From contig NZ_AP022595.1 in NCBI RefSeq assembly GCF_010731875.1, positions 3,906,001-3,970,000 on the forward strand: DNA of 64,000 bases, in the 5' to 3' direction. This DNA comes from Mycolicibacterium sarraceniae (GTDB lineage: Bacteria > Actinomycetota > Actinomycetes > Mycobacteriales > Mycobacteriaceae). Positions 18,487-27,638 of the stretch are shown here, one piece after another; within the stretch, counting starts at the first letter, position 1; the number at the start of each line of letters is the position of its first letter. A program made the position numbers and the translations under genes. The notes under the pieces are model-generated. The model had not been told where the DNA came from, searched no databases, and worked only from the letters and a program-made list of their open reading frames with translations.

Positions 18487-19089
18487 TCAGCGCGGCGAAC
18501 GGCGAGACCGGTGCACCGACACGGCGTAATCGCCGCCGCGAAACGGCTTGCGATCCCACGTCGCCCAGCGCACCACTGGCAACAGGCCGGCCTCTTCGGC
18601 CGCCTCGTCGTACCGCTTCAGTGACAACCCGTCGGGCCGAATGGAAAACCCGGCGACCAGCAGACCCCCCGGCCTCAGCCGTCCCGTCAACCCGGCGAGA
18701 ACCTGTGCCTCGGTGCCCGGTTCCAGAAAGATCATCACGTTGCCGGCCAGTAGAACGAGGTTGACGCGGTCGATTCCCGCCGACGTCAGATCGGCGGCCA
18801 GGTCAGCCTCGATCCACCGCAGCTGCGGCGCCTTGGCCCGCGCGGCGGCCAACATGCCCGCATCGGAGTCGACACCGGCCACCGAATACCCGCGGTTGGC
18901 CAATTCGATGGCCACCCGCCCGGTGCCACAGCCCGCGTCGAGGACCGAGGTGCCTCCCGATTCGCGCAGGATGCTCTCCACCAGATCGGCCTCACCGTGG
19001 ATGTTGTGGCCGGCGGCGGCCAACGATTTCCACCGGGCGTCGTATTCGTCGCCGCGCGGTGCCGATGACGTGCGCCAGCGGGAGCTCAT
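18487..19089 (-). CDS. Class I SAM-dependent methyltransferase
   Basis: A 200-residue protein with motif I VLDAGCGTGRVAIELA, the acidic post-I residue in VAGVDSD, and motif IV region VNLVLLAGNVMIFL. Cytoplasmic, no extra domain. It precedes the GGDEF gene and follows yaaA on the same strand with about 34 bp from yaaA, so it could be in the same transcript. Substrate unknown; small-molecule methyltransferases of this type are abundant in mycobacteria. Confidence 0.82.
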   Translation of the reverse strand: MSSRWRTSSAPRGDEYDARWKSLAAAGHNIHGEADLVESILRESGGTSVLDAGCGTGRVAIELANRGYSVAGVDSDAGMLAAARAKAPQLRWIEADLAADLTSAGIDRVNLVLLAGNVMIFLEPGTEAQVLAGLTGRLRPGGLLVAGFSIRPDGLSLKRYDEAAEEAGLLPVVRWATWDRKPFRGGDYAVSVHRSRRSPR

Positions 19090-19123
19090 GTCCCCATCTT
19101 GACACCGGTGCCTCGGCTATCGG

Positions 19124-19870
19124 TCAGGCGGCGACGATGACGGTCAGTTCGTTGCCGCTTCGCTCGACCTGCATGCCGGCCCGTCGCGCCACCGCGGCGA
19201 CGGCGGCCGCGTCACCGGGTTCGGACCGGGTCGTGGCGAGAACCCGGGCGAGTCGCCCCTTGTGCGCCTTGTTGAAGTGCGTGACGACAGTGCGGCGGCC
19301 GTCGGGATGTTCGGCCAGGACGTCGACGCGCACCGCGTCGGGGACCTTGCCCAGGCCGGCATACGACCCCGAGCGCAGGTCGACCACCAGCTCGGCGGCG
19401 GCCAGCTCGGCCAGCACCGGCTCCAGGACGGGACGCCAGCGGGCGGCCAAGGTCGCACTGCTCGGGAGTTTGGACGAGGCCGACAGCCGGTAGGCCGGAA
19501 TCTGGTCATCGGCCCGAAGCAGTCCGAACAGTGCGGAGCCGACGGCCAGCCGAGAATGCGCGCGGGCGGCTGCGGCACCCTGAAGCGACTCCACGTCCAG
19601 CGCGTCGTAGAGCACCCCGGTGTAACGGGTGATCGCCGGCAGCGTCGGTGAGCTCAGCAGCGTGGCATTGCGTGCGATCTCGGCGTCCTGGGCGGGGGAG
19701 ATGCCGAGGGCGCGACGACAGGCGGACGGCTCGGCCGCCAGCGCGACGAGCTCTTCGACCAGTTCGGCGCGCACCGGGTTCAACGCTTGGTTGGCGAGCT
19801 CACCGAACCGAAGCGGGGGCCCGTCGCCGCCACTGCGCTTGGTCTCTGACGGCGGAAGCAGAACGATCAC
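19124..19870 (-). CDS. yaaA: YaaA family peroxide-stress protein
   Basis: About 248 residues beginning at a GTG (19870) that places the diagnostic LLPPSETK at the N-terminus, followed by LRFGELANQALNPVR. Later family segments are ITRYTGVLYDALDVESL, DLRSGSYAGL and THFNKAHKGRLAR. YaaA limits intracellular iron and DNA damage under hydrogen peroxide stress in E. coli and binds DNA. The frame is open for another 55 codons upstream, but that extension does not match the family. Confidence 0.87.
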   Translation of the reverse strand: MIVLLPPSETKRSGGDGPPLRFGELANQALNPVRAELVEELVALAAEPSACRRALGISPAQDAEIARNATLLSSPTLPAITRYTGVLYDALDVESLQGAAAARAHSRLAVGSALFGLLRADDQIPAYRLSASSKLPSSATLAARWRPVLEPVLAELAAAELVVDLRSGSYAGLGKVPDAVRVDVLAEHPDGRRTVVTHFNKAHKGRLARVLATTRSEPGDAAAVAAVARRAGMQVERSGNELTVIVAA

Positions 19871-20055
19871 GCCCCAGACCGTAGCGGGGCGCGCGCCGAT
19901 CTCGGCAACCACGCCGCACGCTTGGTCCACCAGTGTTTGACACCTCCAGGCCGGCGAACCCGGCCCGTACACGTGACCCATCAGGTCGAGGTCCGCGTGG
20001 TAGCCGTAGCAGGTTTCAGGGCGCGGCAGGCCCACACTTCGAGCCTGCCACAGGA

Positions 20056-20838
20056 CTACGGCTTGCCGAAACCGGCTTTCGTCAGGATCTGCTGGCCGAC
20101 GGGACCGGTCACAATCTCGACGAATTTCTGCGCCAGAGAGGCATTTCCGGCTTGTTTGAGGGTCGCGATCGGGTAGGTGTTGACCGCACCGGCCGCCTCG
20201 GGGAACGATACCGCGCTGACTTTGTCGCCGGCGCCGGCGACGTCGGTGACGTAGACCAGGCCGGCGTCAGCCTGACCGCTGGTCACCTTGTTCAACACGT
20301 CGGTGACCGAAGACTCCTCACTCACCGGCGCCAGCGTCACCCCGGTCTTGGTCTCCACGGTTTTGGTGGCCGACCCACACGGCACCTGAGGGGCGCACAC
20401 CACCACATTGAGACCGGGTTTGGCCAAATCGCCAAATGCGGCGATGCCCTTCGGGTTTCCGGGGGCGACCGCGATGGTCAGGGTGTTGGAGGCGAAGTTC
20501 ACCGGTGAGCCCGCCAGCAGACCCGCCTGGGCGGCCTTGTCCATGTTCTTGGTATCGGCGGAGGCGAACACATCGGCGTGGGCACCCTGAGTCAGCTGGG
20601 TCACCAGATCCGAGGAGCCCGCGAACGAGAACTCCACCGTGGCACCGGGATTGTCCTTACTGAACTGATCGCCGATCTTGGTGAAGGTCTGCTTCAGCGA
20701 CGCTGCGGCGAACACGACGATCTTCTGTTGCGCCGCCGACGGCGACGGGTAGGTCGACGGCTGCGACGAGGAACCACACCCCGCGGTGGCCGCGATCAGC
20801 AGACCGGCAGCCAGTACCAGTACCAACTTCTTGATCAC
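20056..20838 (-). CDS. modA: Molybdate-binding lipoprotein of an ABC transporter
   Basis: About 260 residues. A signal peptide ends in a lipobox (AATAGC), so the mature protein should be lipid-anchored. The binding-protein fold follows, with typical ModA segments VFAAASLKQTF, FSFAGSSDLVTQL and GAHADVFASADTKNMD. It captures molybdate (or tungstate) outside the membrane. GTG 20838 overlaps the stop of the upstream molbindin-like gene as GTGA and has an AGGAG site. No permease or ATPase gene follows: the next gene on this strand is yaaA. Confidence 0.88.
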   Translation of the reverse strand: MIKKLVLVLAAGLLIAATAGCGSSSQPSTYPSPSAAQQKIVVFAAASLKQTFTKIGDQFSKDNPGATVEFSFAGSSDLVTQLTQGAHADVFASADTKNMDKAAQAGLLAGSPVNFASNTLTIAVAPGNPKGIAAFGDLAKPGLNVVVCAPQVPCGSATKTVETKTGVTLAPVSEESSVTDVLNKVTSGQADAGLVYVTDVAGAGDKVSAVSFPEAAGAVNTYPIATLKQAGNASLAQKFVEIVTGPVGQQILTKAGFGKP

Positions 20839-21239
20839 GATTCTCCTGACGTTTCGACGATGACGGTGGTGGCCTTGACGACGGCCACCGCGACGCTTCC
20901 CGGTTCGAGGTTCAGTTCCCGCACCGCGTCGGTGCTCATCAGCGAGACAACGGTGAAGGGACCGCACTGCATCTCCACCTGGGCCATCACGGTGTCGGTG
21001 ATGATCCGGGTGACAAGACCGGCGAACCTGTTGCGCGCCGAGCTGGCAACGGACAGCGGGTCTTTGGGCGCCGCCGCGGCATGCGTGCTGGAGTAGGCCG
21101 CCAGCGCCGCGCCGTCGACGGTCTTGCGGCCGGATTGGTCACTGCCCGTTGGCAGCTCACCGCCGTCGATCCAGCGCCGGATCGTGTCGTCGCTCACGCC
21201 GAGTAACTCGGCGGCTTCTCGGACCCGCAGCATCGGCAC
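20835..21239 (-). CDS. Helix-turn-helix plus molbindin (TOBE) regulator
   Basis: A 134-residue protein. Residues 4-60 form an excisionase/MerR-like winged helix (REAAELLGVSDDTIRRWID). Residues about 68-130 form one TOBE/Mop oxyanion-binding domain (SARNRFAGLVTRIITDTV, then MSTDAVRELNLEPGSVAVAV). This arrangement is known from actinobacterial molybdate-responsive regulators. It overlaps modA by 4 bp and should sense molybdate and control this operon. Confidence 0.85.
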   Translation of the reverse strand: MPMLRVREAAELLGVSDDTIRRWIDGGELPTGSDQSGRKTVDGAALAAYSSTHAAAAPKDPLSVASSARNRFAGLVTRIITDTVMAQVEMQCGPFTVVSLMSTDAVRELNLEPGSVAVAVVKATTVIVETSGES

Positions 21240-21361
21240 GGCCGAATGCTAGCCGATCCCATCCGCAACTACGGACCATATTCCGGTTTGGACCCGCACA
21301 TGCGGCGTAGCGGGGGAGGGCGCGCTCGTCTCACCCCAGTAGCGTGTGGTGCGCGCGAGAT

Positions 21362-22024
21362 ATGCGTGGCAGCGCACCGCTGGCAGCGGCAGTGGCGCTG
21401 ATTCTGGTTCTGTTCGGCTCGCCCAGGGCCCACGCCGACTCCCACGCCCTGTAGACGATCCTCCACGACAAGTGCGTCGCCGATGTGCAGCAGTATCGCG
21501 ACCCCGCGCCGTGTTCCCGGGTAGACCTCAGCGGCGGGGAAGACCGCGGCTACGCAGCGCTCAAAGACATCGTGGGGGATCGGCAGGACCTGCCTGATCC
21601 CGACCGCGCGCATCGCCGGGATCGAAAGCCCCGAGCTGCTGGACCCCGGCACGACGAACTATTTCGCCGCGGCCTGGCAGGCTCGGTCGTTCGTCGAACA
21701 GCAAGCCGGCGGAACCATCGCGCGGGACTGGATGAGCCTGGCAATCAACTCCGCGGTGGCACGCACCCAGAACCAGTTGCACATCCACGTCGACTGTCTG
21801 CGCGCCGATGTCCACGACGCGCTGTCCTCGCCGACGGCCTCGACGGCGCGCGCGCCGATATGGGGTTCTACACGCTGGTCGTGGTCGGGGCCACCGACGC
21901 CGCGGGCCGGCCCGGCTTCGTCGTCCTGGCCGACCGTGCCGATGCCCAGACCGGCGCCGGCGCTGAGGAACTGCAGGACCACGATTCCTGCCCGCAACCG
22001 GCGACGCGGACCACCGCGAAGTAG
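21362..22024 (+). pseudogene. CDP-diacylglycerol pyrophosphatase (cdh) pseudogene
   Basis: The first frame begins with a signal peptide ending in SPRAHADSHAL and meets TAG at 21452-21454 exactly where the family has tryptophan before the T-I-x-H-D-K-C segment. Past the stop, CVADVQQYRDPAPCSRVDLS and AALKDIV are typical of Cdh. Near 21590 the homology moves to another frame (IPTARIAGIESPELLDPGT, NYFAAAWQARSF, and the catalytic-type QLHIHVDCLR). Near 21850 it shifts again (MGFYTLVVVGAT, ending GAGAEELQDHDSCP). One nonsense codon and two frameshifts make it non-functional. An intact enzyme would hydrolyse CDP-diacylglycerol. Confidence 0.88.
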
Positions 22025-22124
22025 CAGGGCCGCCGCTCAAATCATCGCGAGCGCATTGCTGGTCAGGCCCGCGCCCGATCGCCAACATCGGCGTGTACAT
22101 GCGCACTCGAGCGGGGAGGTAACC

Positions 22125-22265
22125 GTGGCGGAGTCCACACAACCCGATGGTGGCGACACCAGCCGGAGCGGTTTGTCCATCGGCGTCGATTGGTGGGCGA
22201 CCATCGTGGCCGGCGTCTTCGTCGTCCTCGCCGTCGCCAACGTCCTCCCCAAGATTCCGTGGTGA
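22125..22265 (+). CDS. 46-residue single-pass membrane protein upstream of YeiH-family gene
   Basis: GTG 22125 is preceded by a strong GGGGAGG ribosome site. The peptide has a polar N-terminus ([16 protein letters not shown]) and one membrane helix ([19 protein letters not shown]). The stop lies 4 bp before the start of the transporter gene, so the two should be co-translated. A very small membrane partner of the transporter is the simplest reading. No family recognised. Confidence 0.65.
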   Translation: MAESTQPDGGDTSRSGLSIGVDWWATIVAGVFVVLAVANVLPKIPW

Positions 22266-22269
22266 CCCG

Positions 22270-23388
22270 ATGAGCACAACTGACGTCGTACAGACCGACG
22301 AAGAACAGCCGATCTTCACCAGCCGCAACCTTCTGGACTACGTCCCAGGTGTGCTGTTGCTGATCGCGATCGGGGTGCTGGGCAAGTACTCCCAGATCTG
22401 GTGGAATGCGCTTGCCAAGAAGGAACATTGGACGGTTCCCGATATCGAATACGTGTTGTGGGCAATTGTGATCGGCCTGCTGATCACCAATACCATTGGC
22501 GTGCACCGGATCTTCAAGCCCGGCGTTCAGACTTATGAGTTCTGGTTGAAGATCGGCATCGTGGCGCTGGGTGCCCGCTTCGTCCTCGGCGACATCGTGA
22601 AGTTGGGTGGGATCTCGTTGGTGCAGATCCTGCTGGACATGACGATCGCGGGCGGCATCATCCTGCTGGCCGCCAAGTTCTTCGGCCTGTCGGGCAAGTT
22701 GGGCTCACTGCTGGCCATCGGCACTTCGATCTGTGGGGTCTCGGCCATCATCGCGTCGAAGGGCGCGATCCGGGCCCGCAACTCCGATGTCAGCTATGCG
22801 ATCGCGGCGATCCTGGCGCTGGGGGCGGTCGCACTGTTCACGCTGCCCGTGCTGGGTCACGCGCTGGGCCTGTCCGACCACGAGTTCGGGTTGTGGGCCG
22901 GTCTGGCCGTGGACAACACCGCAGAGACCACCGCGACCGGCTACCTGTTCTCCGATGAGGCCGGCAAGCTCGCGGTGTTGGTGAAGTCAGTCCGCAACGC
23001 GCTGATCGGGTTCGTGGTGCTGGGCTTTGCGCTGTACTGGGCGTCGAAGAGCGAGGCCGACCGGCTCGCACCCGGGATCGGCCCAAAGGCCAAGTTCGTG
23101 TGGGAGAAATTCCCCAAGTTCGTGCTGGGCTTCCTGGTGGTGTCGGCACTCGCCACGGCGCATCTGCTGTCCAAGGGACAGGTCGCCAACCTGGGCAACG
23201 TCTCGAAGTGGGCGTTCCTGCTGACCTTCGCCGGCGTCGGGCTCAACACGAACTTCCGCGGGCTGGCCCGCACCGGGTGGCGACCGCTGGTCGTGGCCGT
23301 CATCGGCTTGGTGGTGGTGGCCGTGGTGTCGCTGGGCCTGGTCCTGGTCACCTCGCGGGTGCTGCACTGGGGGGTCGGCGCCGCCTAG
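22270..23388 (+). CDS. YeiH/UPF0324-family putative sulfate exporter
   Basis: A 372-residue protein with about ten to eleven membrane helices. Family marks include [17 protein letters not shown], which matches the conserved C-G-x-S-A/A-I signature of the YeiH (PF03601) family, and [20 protein letters not shown]. The start at ATG 22270 follows the stop of the 46-residue membrane protein. The family is annotated as putative sulfate exporter, though direct transport data are sparse. An upstream in-frame extension overlaps the small gene and is rejected. Confidence 0.85.
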   Translation: MSTTDVVQTDEEQPIFTSRNLLDYVPGVLLLIAIGVLGKYSQIWWNALAKKEHWTVPDIEYVLWAIVIGLLITNTIGVHRIFKPGVQTYEFWLKIGIVALGARFVLGDIVKLGGISLVQILLDMTIAGGIILLAAKFFGLSGKLGSLLAIGTSICGVSAIIASKGAIRARNSDVSYAIAAILALGAVALFTLPVLGHALGLSDHEFGLWAGLAVDNTAETTATGYLFSDEAGKLAVLVKSVRNALIGFVVLGFALYWASKSEADRLAPGIGPKAKFVWEKFPKFVLGFLVVSALATAHLLSKGQVANLGNVSKWAFLLTFAGVGLNTNFRGLARTGWRPLVVAVIGLVVVAVVSLGLVLVTSRVLHWGVGAA

Positions 23389-23391
23389 AGA

Positions 23392-23991
23392 TCAGTAGGG
23401 CGGCAGTTGCCCGTTGCCGGATGCGCCGGCCATCCCGTTGAGCTGGTCGAGATAGTGGCGCAGCTGGAGTTGTGACATCAGCGGGCCGGGGGCGGCGGGC
23501 GGCGGGGCATCGGTCAGAGTCCACGGCTGGCAGCCGTCGGTCTTGAACGTCGCATCACCGGGATCGATCTGCTGGATCTGAGGCTTCTTGGTCAAGCCGT
23601 TGTCCAGGTTGGTCTGACCGTCCGGTCCACCGACCCGCTTCCAATAACAGGCCCTGCCCTCGACCGGCCCCGCCGTTGAGTAATTGCCGGGCACGATGTC
23701 GACGCCGACCCGGTAGGTGCCGTCTTGGTCCATCGAGCTCTTCGGGCCACCGGCCGGCGCCGGCGCGGGGGACGTCGTCGCACCGGCAGATGCGGTCGGC
23801 GCGGGGGAGGCGGTAGTCGATGTGGGTCCGGGCGCGGGCCCGGGTGGCGGACCCGTCGGCGCGTCAGACGTCGTCGGCGCAGGTACCGGCGCTGGCGTGG
23901 TACTGGGGTCGGCCGTCGCGACGCCGATACTGAGTGTGCAAACGGCCATCGCCAGCGCACCGGCAGCGATCGTGTTCGTTATGTGACCCAC
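23392..23991 (-). CDS. Exported protein with Pro/Ala/Thr-rich linker and GTYxVGxDIxPG domain
   Basis: About 200 residues: signal peptide (TIAAGALAMAVCTLSIGVATA), a 60-residue low-complexity P/A/T/S linker, then a domain with DGTYRVGVDIVPGNYSTAGP and CYWKRVGG. This domain is widespread in actinobacterial secreted proteins and is of unknown function. GTG 23991 gives a sensible signal peptide, but no good ribosome site marks it. It converges on the YeiH-family gene with 3 bp between the stops. Confidence 0.7.
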   Translation of the reverse strand: MGHITNTIAAGALAMAVCTLSIGVATADPSTTPAPVPAPTTSDAPTGPPPGPAPGPTSTTASPAPTASAGATTSPAPAPAGGPKSSMDQDGTYRVGVDIVPGNYSTAGPVEGRACYWKRVGGPDGQTNLDNGLTKKPQIQQIDPGDATFKTDGCQPWTLTDAPPPAAPGPLMSQLQLRHYLDQLNGMAGASGNGQLPPY

Positions 23992-24041
23992 GTCAACGAG
24001 GGTAACCCGGCGATGTCTAGCCGACCTAACCGTCAAGTGGG

Positions 24042-24473
24042 TTACGCGGTCTTGCTCAACAGCGGTAGCAGCAGCCGGCGTCGATTGAGAATCGCGTCGT
24101 CGAACTCGTGCTCGGCCTTGGCGACCGAACGGACCACCGGGAAGATGACATCGCTGTCCCGGCGAAGGCGCCGGCTTACCGCGTCACTGGCCACGACCGC
24201 CCACTCCACACCCATCGAGGAGCAGATGTCATCGATATCGCACAGCAGGCGAATTGACTGCGGAGTGAATGAGCTGACCCCGGACAGGTCCAGAACGAAC
24301 GGCTTGTCGGCCAGCACCAGCTTCTTCGCGTAATCGGCGACGTGGTCGAGGTTGGCGGAGTCGACGCGCCCGCTCACCGCGAGGACGGTTGCGACGTGGC
24401 GGGAGTGTGCTCGAATGTGGGCACCCTTGTAATCGACGGTGGGATTTCCGTACCGCGACGTGAAGCTCGTCAT
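24042..24473 (-). CDS. STAS-domain protein (anti-sigma-factor antagonist-like)
   Basis: A 143-residue protein with a STAS fold: VSGRVDSANLDHV and FVLDLSGVSSFTPQSIRLL. The serine in the DLSGVSSF loop is where anti-sigma antagonists are phosphorylated. No kinase or sigma gene is nearby, so the partner is encoded elsewhere. ATG 24473 follows a GGAG site. The region upstream (24474-24643) is AT-richer than its surroundings and probably holds the promoter. Confidence 0.78.
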   Translation of the reverse strand: MTSFTSRYGNPTVDYKGAHIRAHSRHVATVLAVSGRVDSANLDHVADYAKKLVLADKPFVLDLSGVSSFTPQSIRLLCDIDDICSSMGVEWAVVASDAVSRRLRRDSDVIFPVVRSVAKAEHEFDDAILNRRRLLLPLLSKTA

Positions 24474-24643
24474 GGGTGCTCCATTCGGTCATGTTGCGTA
24501 TGTGACGGCCTATCGGCTGTCTCAACCTGACTCGAACGTTATGTGGCAAATCTAAGGTCACCGGGAGCTGTGGCTAAAACTCTGTTAAGAACCAGTTTTC
24601 GCCCTCGACTCTCGAAATCGGGCAACCTCGAGCGCTGAAATGG

Positions 24644-25331
24644 CTAACCCAGTGCGGGCAGAACCTCATCCGTAAGGAGGGTTACCGACTTCCAAGCCTT
24701 CTCCACCGGCATGCCGCCGACCAGGGGATGTAGGACGATCGGGCCGTAATGTGCCGATGCACGCACCTCGTTGATCAGCTGGTCAGGAGTCAAAAACCGG
24801 TACCTGCCAGAGGCCCGTACTTCGTCCAGAGTCTGCACCCCGGGCAAGATGCATCACCGACTGTGACGGGTCGTCCGACCACCGTCCGTAAATGACGGCC
24901 TCCCACAGCATGTGCTCGCCGAGCGCGGGCCAGGCCCGCTCGGGATCGTCGTGCAGGCAGATCATTCCGCGGTTGACCGCAGGCGGCATAAGGACGACGG
25001 CCCGGCGCACGGTGGCCCGCACTCCGCCGCCGACGTAGAGCGGCGGGTGGGGCTTGGTTCCACCCCGAGGGCTTCGTACTCCACTTCCCGGCCCCAGCGC
25101 GCAGTCGATGCTGGCGAAGATGTTGGCGGTACGGGCCAGAAACATCGCCGCGATCATCACCGGATTGCAAATCCAGCCATACCCGGTGGCGTGCTGCTCG
25201 TCGACACTGAGCGCCGCGATTCTGTGGCGGTCACCGAACTGAGCCAACTCCAATGCGGCGGAGACCAATTCGCCCTGCACGCCGGGATCGCCTCCGGGCG
25301 AGGCGAAATTGAATCGGAGAATCGCGAGCAT
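24644..25331 (-). pseudogene. LLM-class flavin/F420-dependent oxidoreductase pseudogene
   Basis: Starts with the family's MLAILRFNFASPGGDPG and SVDEQHATGYGW. The frame then jumps from FASIDCALGP directly to KPHPPLYVGGGVRAT, which in a normal 330-residue protein lies over 100 residues later. A second gap removes the segment between VRRA and MPPAVNRGMICLHDDPERAW. Near 24840 the frame shifts and the C-terminus continues as VQTLDEVRASGRYRFLTPDQ to 24644. Two in-frame deletions and a frameshift leave a remnant. Confidence 0.85.
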
Positions 25332-25442
25332 CACAGCGCTGTATTGGCGCCGTTGCGCCACACTCGATGCGAACGGATCACGATTTGGCTGCTGCGCCTG
25401 GTTGCCCGGCTTCCTGTCGGCACTCGCCGCTACGGTGGCACC

Positions 25443-26015
25443 GTGCGTGAGGACGCGGCCGCAGTCAGGACGGCACTGCAGTGGCTGGGGTTGTGGGGCG
25501 TCACGACAGCGTTATTGGCGTTCATCGGCCAGCTCAACCGGGCGGTGTGGGCGCTGGCCGCGGCCAGCGCCGTGGCCGCTGCGGTATGCGCCTGGCGGGC
25601 GCTGCTGGCCTGGCTCGACTATCGCCGGAGCCTCCGGCGCGATGCGCTGTACCGCGCCTCCGGGCAGGCCGCGGTGGACGCCATGACCGGTGTGGAATTC
25701 GAACGCTACGTCGCCGCTGTGCTCCGGGGTATCGGCTACACCGTCGAGCTGACAAGGGCGACTGGCGATTTCGGTGTCGATCTGATCGCCACCCGGGACG
25801 GTGTCCGCACCGCGGTGCAGTGCAAGCGGCAGAGCCGGGTGGTCAACGGCTCCGCCATCCAGCAGGTGGTGGCTGGTGCGGCCGTGCACGACTGCGAGGC
25901 GACGATGGTGGTGTCCAACCACCGCTACACCCGGGCCGCTACACAGCTGGCCGACGTGCATGGCTGCGTTCTGGTCGACCGCACCCGGCTGGCCCGGCTG
26001 TCGCGCTCCCGTTGA
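25443..26015 (+). CDS. Membrane-anchored Mrr-like restriction endonuclease domain protein
   Basis: A 190-residue protein: two N-terminal membrane helices (ALLAFIGQ..., AVAAAVCAWRALLAW), then a PD-(D/E)XK nuclease fold. The catalytic elements are GDFGVDLIA and AVQCKRQ, with a preceding GVEFERYVAAVLRGIGY helix typical of the Mrr/RecB-like family. It might act on modified or damaged DNA at the membrane. It stands alone between two pseudogenes; no methyltransferase accompanies it. GTG 25443 is the start; no strong ribosome site. Confidence 0.75.
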   Translation: MREDAAAVRTALQWLGLWGVTTALLAFIGQLNRAVWALAAASAVAAAVCAWRALLAWLDYRRSLRRDALYRASGQAAVDAMTGVEFERYVAAVLRGIGYTVELTRATGDFGVDLIATRDGVRTAVQCKRQSRVVNGSAIQQVVAGAAVHDCEATMVVSNHRYTRAATQLADVHGCVLVDRTRLARLSRSR

Positions 26016-26124
26016 GGGCAGGGCGGCACCGCACACGATCGAGTATTCGGTGTCCAGGTCATGGACGGTGGCCGGGTCGAAGGCGGCATTGCGGTGCCAT
26101 TTCCCGGCGGTCGCCGCGTCGATG

Positions 26125-26240
26125 GCCCGGCCGCCAGCGGGAACCACGGGACGAACACGACCCCTTGGGCTTCAGCCTCGTAGAGAAAGGCTTCGGCCGT
26201 GCGAGCTGTCGGGTTGGTTGTGCTCGGCACCCCGACGGTG
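26125..26240 (-). pseudogene. Aldo/keto-reductase remnant
   Basis: A short minus-strand segment reads NPTARTAEAFLYEAEAQG followed by VVFVPWFPLAAG, which matches the aldo/keto-reductase region that follows the tyrosine-rich strand, including the PWFPLAAG turn. Sequence on both sides carries no further recognisable family motifs in any single frame. A degraded remnant is the simplest reading, since the surrounding 300 bp hold no other gene; the limits are approximate. Confidence 0.4.
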
Positions 26241-26393
26241 AATTGGGGGCTGCAAGCCGAACCCGTCGCCGGTGCAGCGGCATGGGTGCTGCCCAACCTC
26301 AGTGGCCGTAATCGACGGTTCACCATCGAGGCTCTCGCCGCGGCGTAGGGCCGAACTGCACGTTTACCTGGCTCCGCCGTCACCGATTCCCGC

Positions 26394-27638
26394 TCACCCG
26401 ATGAACCGCTCCCGGTAGGCGCCCAGCCGCTCCTCCACTTCGCCCGCGTCGAGTCCCACGTCGGCGAGATCGTAGACCACCTCGCCGTAGCGTCCGCGCG
26501 GATGTGCGGTGATGAAATCGGCCATTGCGGCGCGCACGTCGTCGCCGTAGGGCTGGTCGGCGAGTTCGTAAATCGCCGACAGCGTGCCCTGTTCGTCGGC
26601 CATGAAATCGGTGAAACGCACGTCGATCGACTGATCGACCGGAAGCACATCGCGGCCGTGCAGACAGCCACCGAACAGATCGTCGGCGCGGTCGAACCAG
26701 GATCGCGCGATCTTGGCGGGATCGGGCTGCGTGCACGCCATCCGGGATGCGTAGACGATCATCGTCAGCATCGATCGCGTTACTTCGACCGGATCACGAT
26801 GGGTGACAACGAATGTCGCGTCCGGGAAGGTCGCGTAGAGGCTGGGGAATTGTTCGAGGTGCTGGGGGGATTTGAGCACCCAGCGCGTCCCACCCCGCAG
26901 CCACTGCATGGCCTGCAGCTGCCGTTTGAGGTGAGCGTAGGACGGCCCCTGGTCGTGCGATTTGTAGTGGGCCGCGAATGTCGGTATGTGGTAGGTGGTT
27001 TCGAAGAGCATGCCGGAGATATCGTTGGCCAGCAGTTGGATTTCCTCGTGCGCATGGTCGACGGTCATATCGTGCATCCGCTTGAAATCAGGCATCGACA
27101 TGTCGACCAATTCCAGTCCGGTCGCACATCGATCGCGGCGCGCCTGCTCGGTGTCCTCGGGACCGGGGAACGGCTCCAGGCTTTCCCAATAGGACAGGTA
27201 GCGCAGGTTCGGGTCGGCGGCGATCAGGTTGTGCAAGTGGGTGGTACCGGTGCGGGGGAGACCGCAGATGATGATCGGCCGCTCGATCTCGACATCTTCG
27301 ATCTCGGGGTGCTCGGCGATCAGCGCCTCGAAGCGAAGCCGGTTGACCAGATTGCCGACCAGCTGTTCGAAAACCACCGCGACACCGACATCGGACAGCC
27401 CGGCCTCCTCACGCAGCGATCCGGTCAGCACATCGAGGCGTTCACGAAAAGCATCGTCGCCCCAGCCGTCGAGCCCGGTGCGTTCACGTGCCGTGGCCAG
27501 TAACGCTTCTGAGGTCAGCTCCAAGATCGAGCCGTAGCCAGCAAGCGCGTCGCGGATCGGCTGAGCCGCCTCGGGGAACACCGGGTTGGCCAGGTCGGTG
27601 AGCCTGATCGGCTTGGGGCGCTCCAGGCCGGCGGTCAC
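26394..27638 (-). CDS. Sulfotransferase family protein
   Basis: A 414-residue protein of the mycobacterial Sulfotransfer_3 type. The PAPS-binding loop is IIICGLPRTGTTHLHNLI. The 3'-phosphate-binding segment is WVLKSPQHLEQFPSL, followed by VVTHRDPVEVTRSM. It should move sulfate from PAPS to an unknown acceptor. Its GTG start overlaps the stop of the DUF1214 gene as GTGA, so the two are translationally coupled, and a TetR gene leads the operon. Confidence 0.85.
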   Translation of the reverse strand: MTAGLERPKPIRLTDLANPVFPEAAQPIRDALAGYGSILELTSEALLATARERTGLDGWGDDAFRERLDVLTGSLREEAGLSDVGVAVVFEQLVGNLVNRLRFEALIAEHPEIEDVEIERPIIICGLPRTGTTHLHNLIAADPNLRYLSYWESLEPFPGPEDTEQARRDRCATGLELVDMSMPDFKRMHDMTVDHAHEEIQLLANDISGMLFETTYHIPTFAAHYKSHDQGPSYAHLKRQLQAMQWLRGGTRWVLKSPQHLEQFPSLYATFPDATFVVTHRDPVEVTRSMLTMIVYASRMACTQPDPAKIARSWFDRADDLFGGCLHGRDVLPVDQSIDVRFTDFMADEQGTLSAIYELADQPYGDDVRAAMADFITAHPRGRYGEVVYDLADVGLDAGEVEERLGAYRERFIG

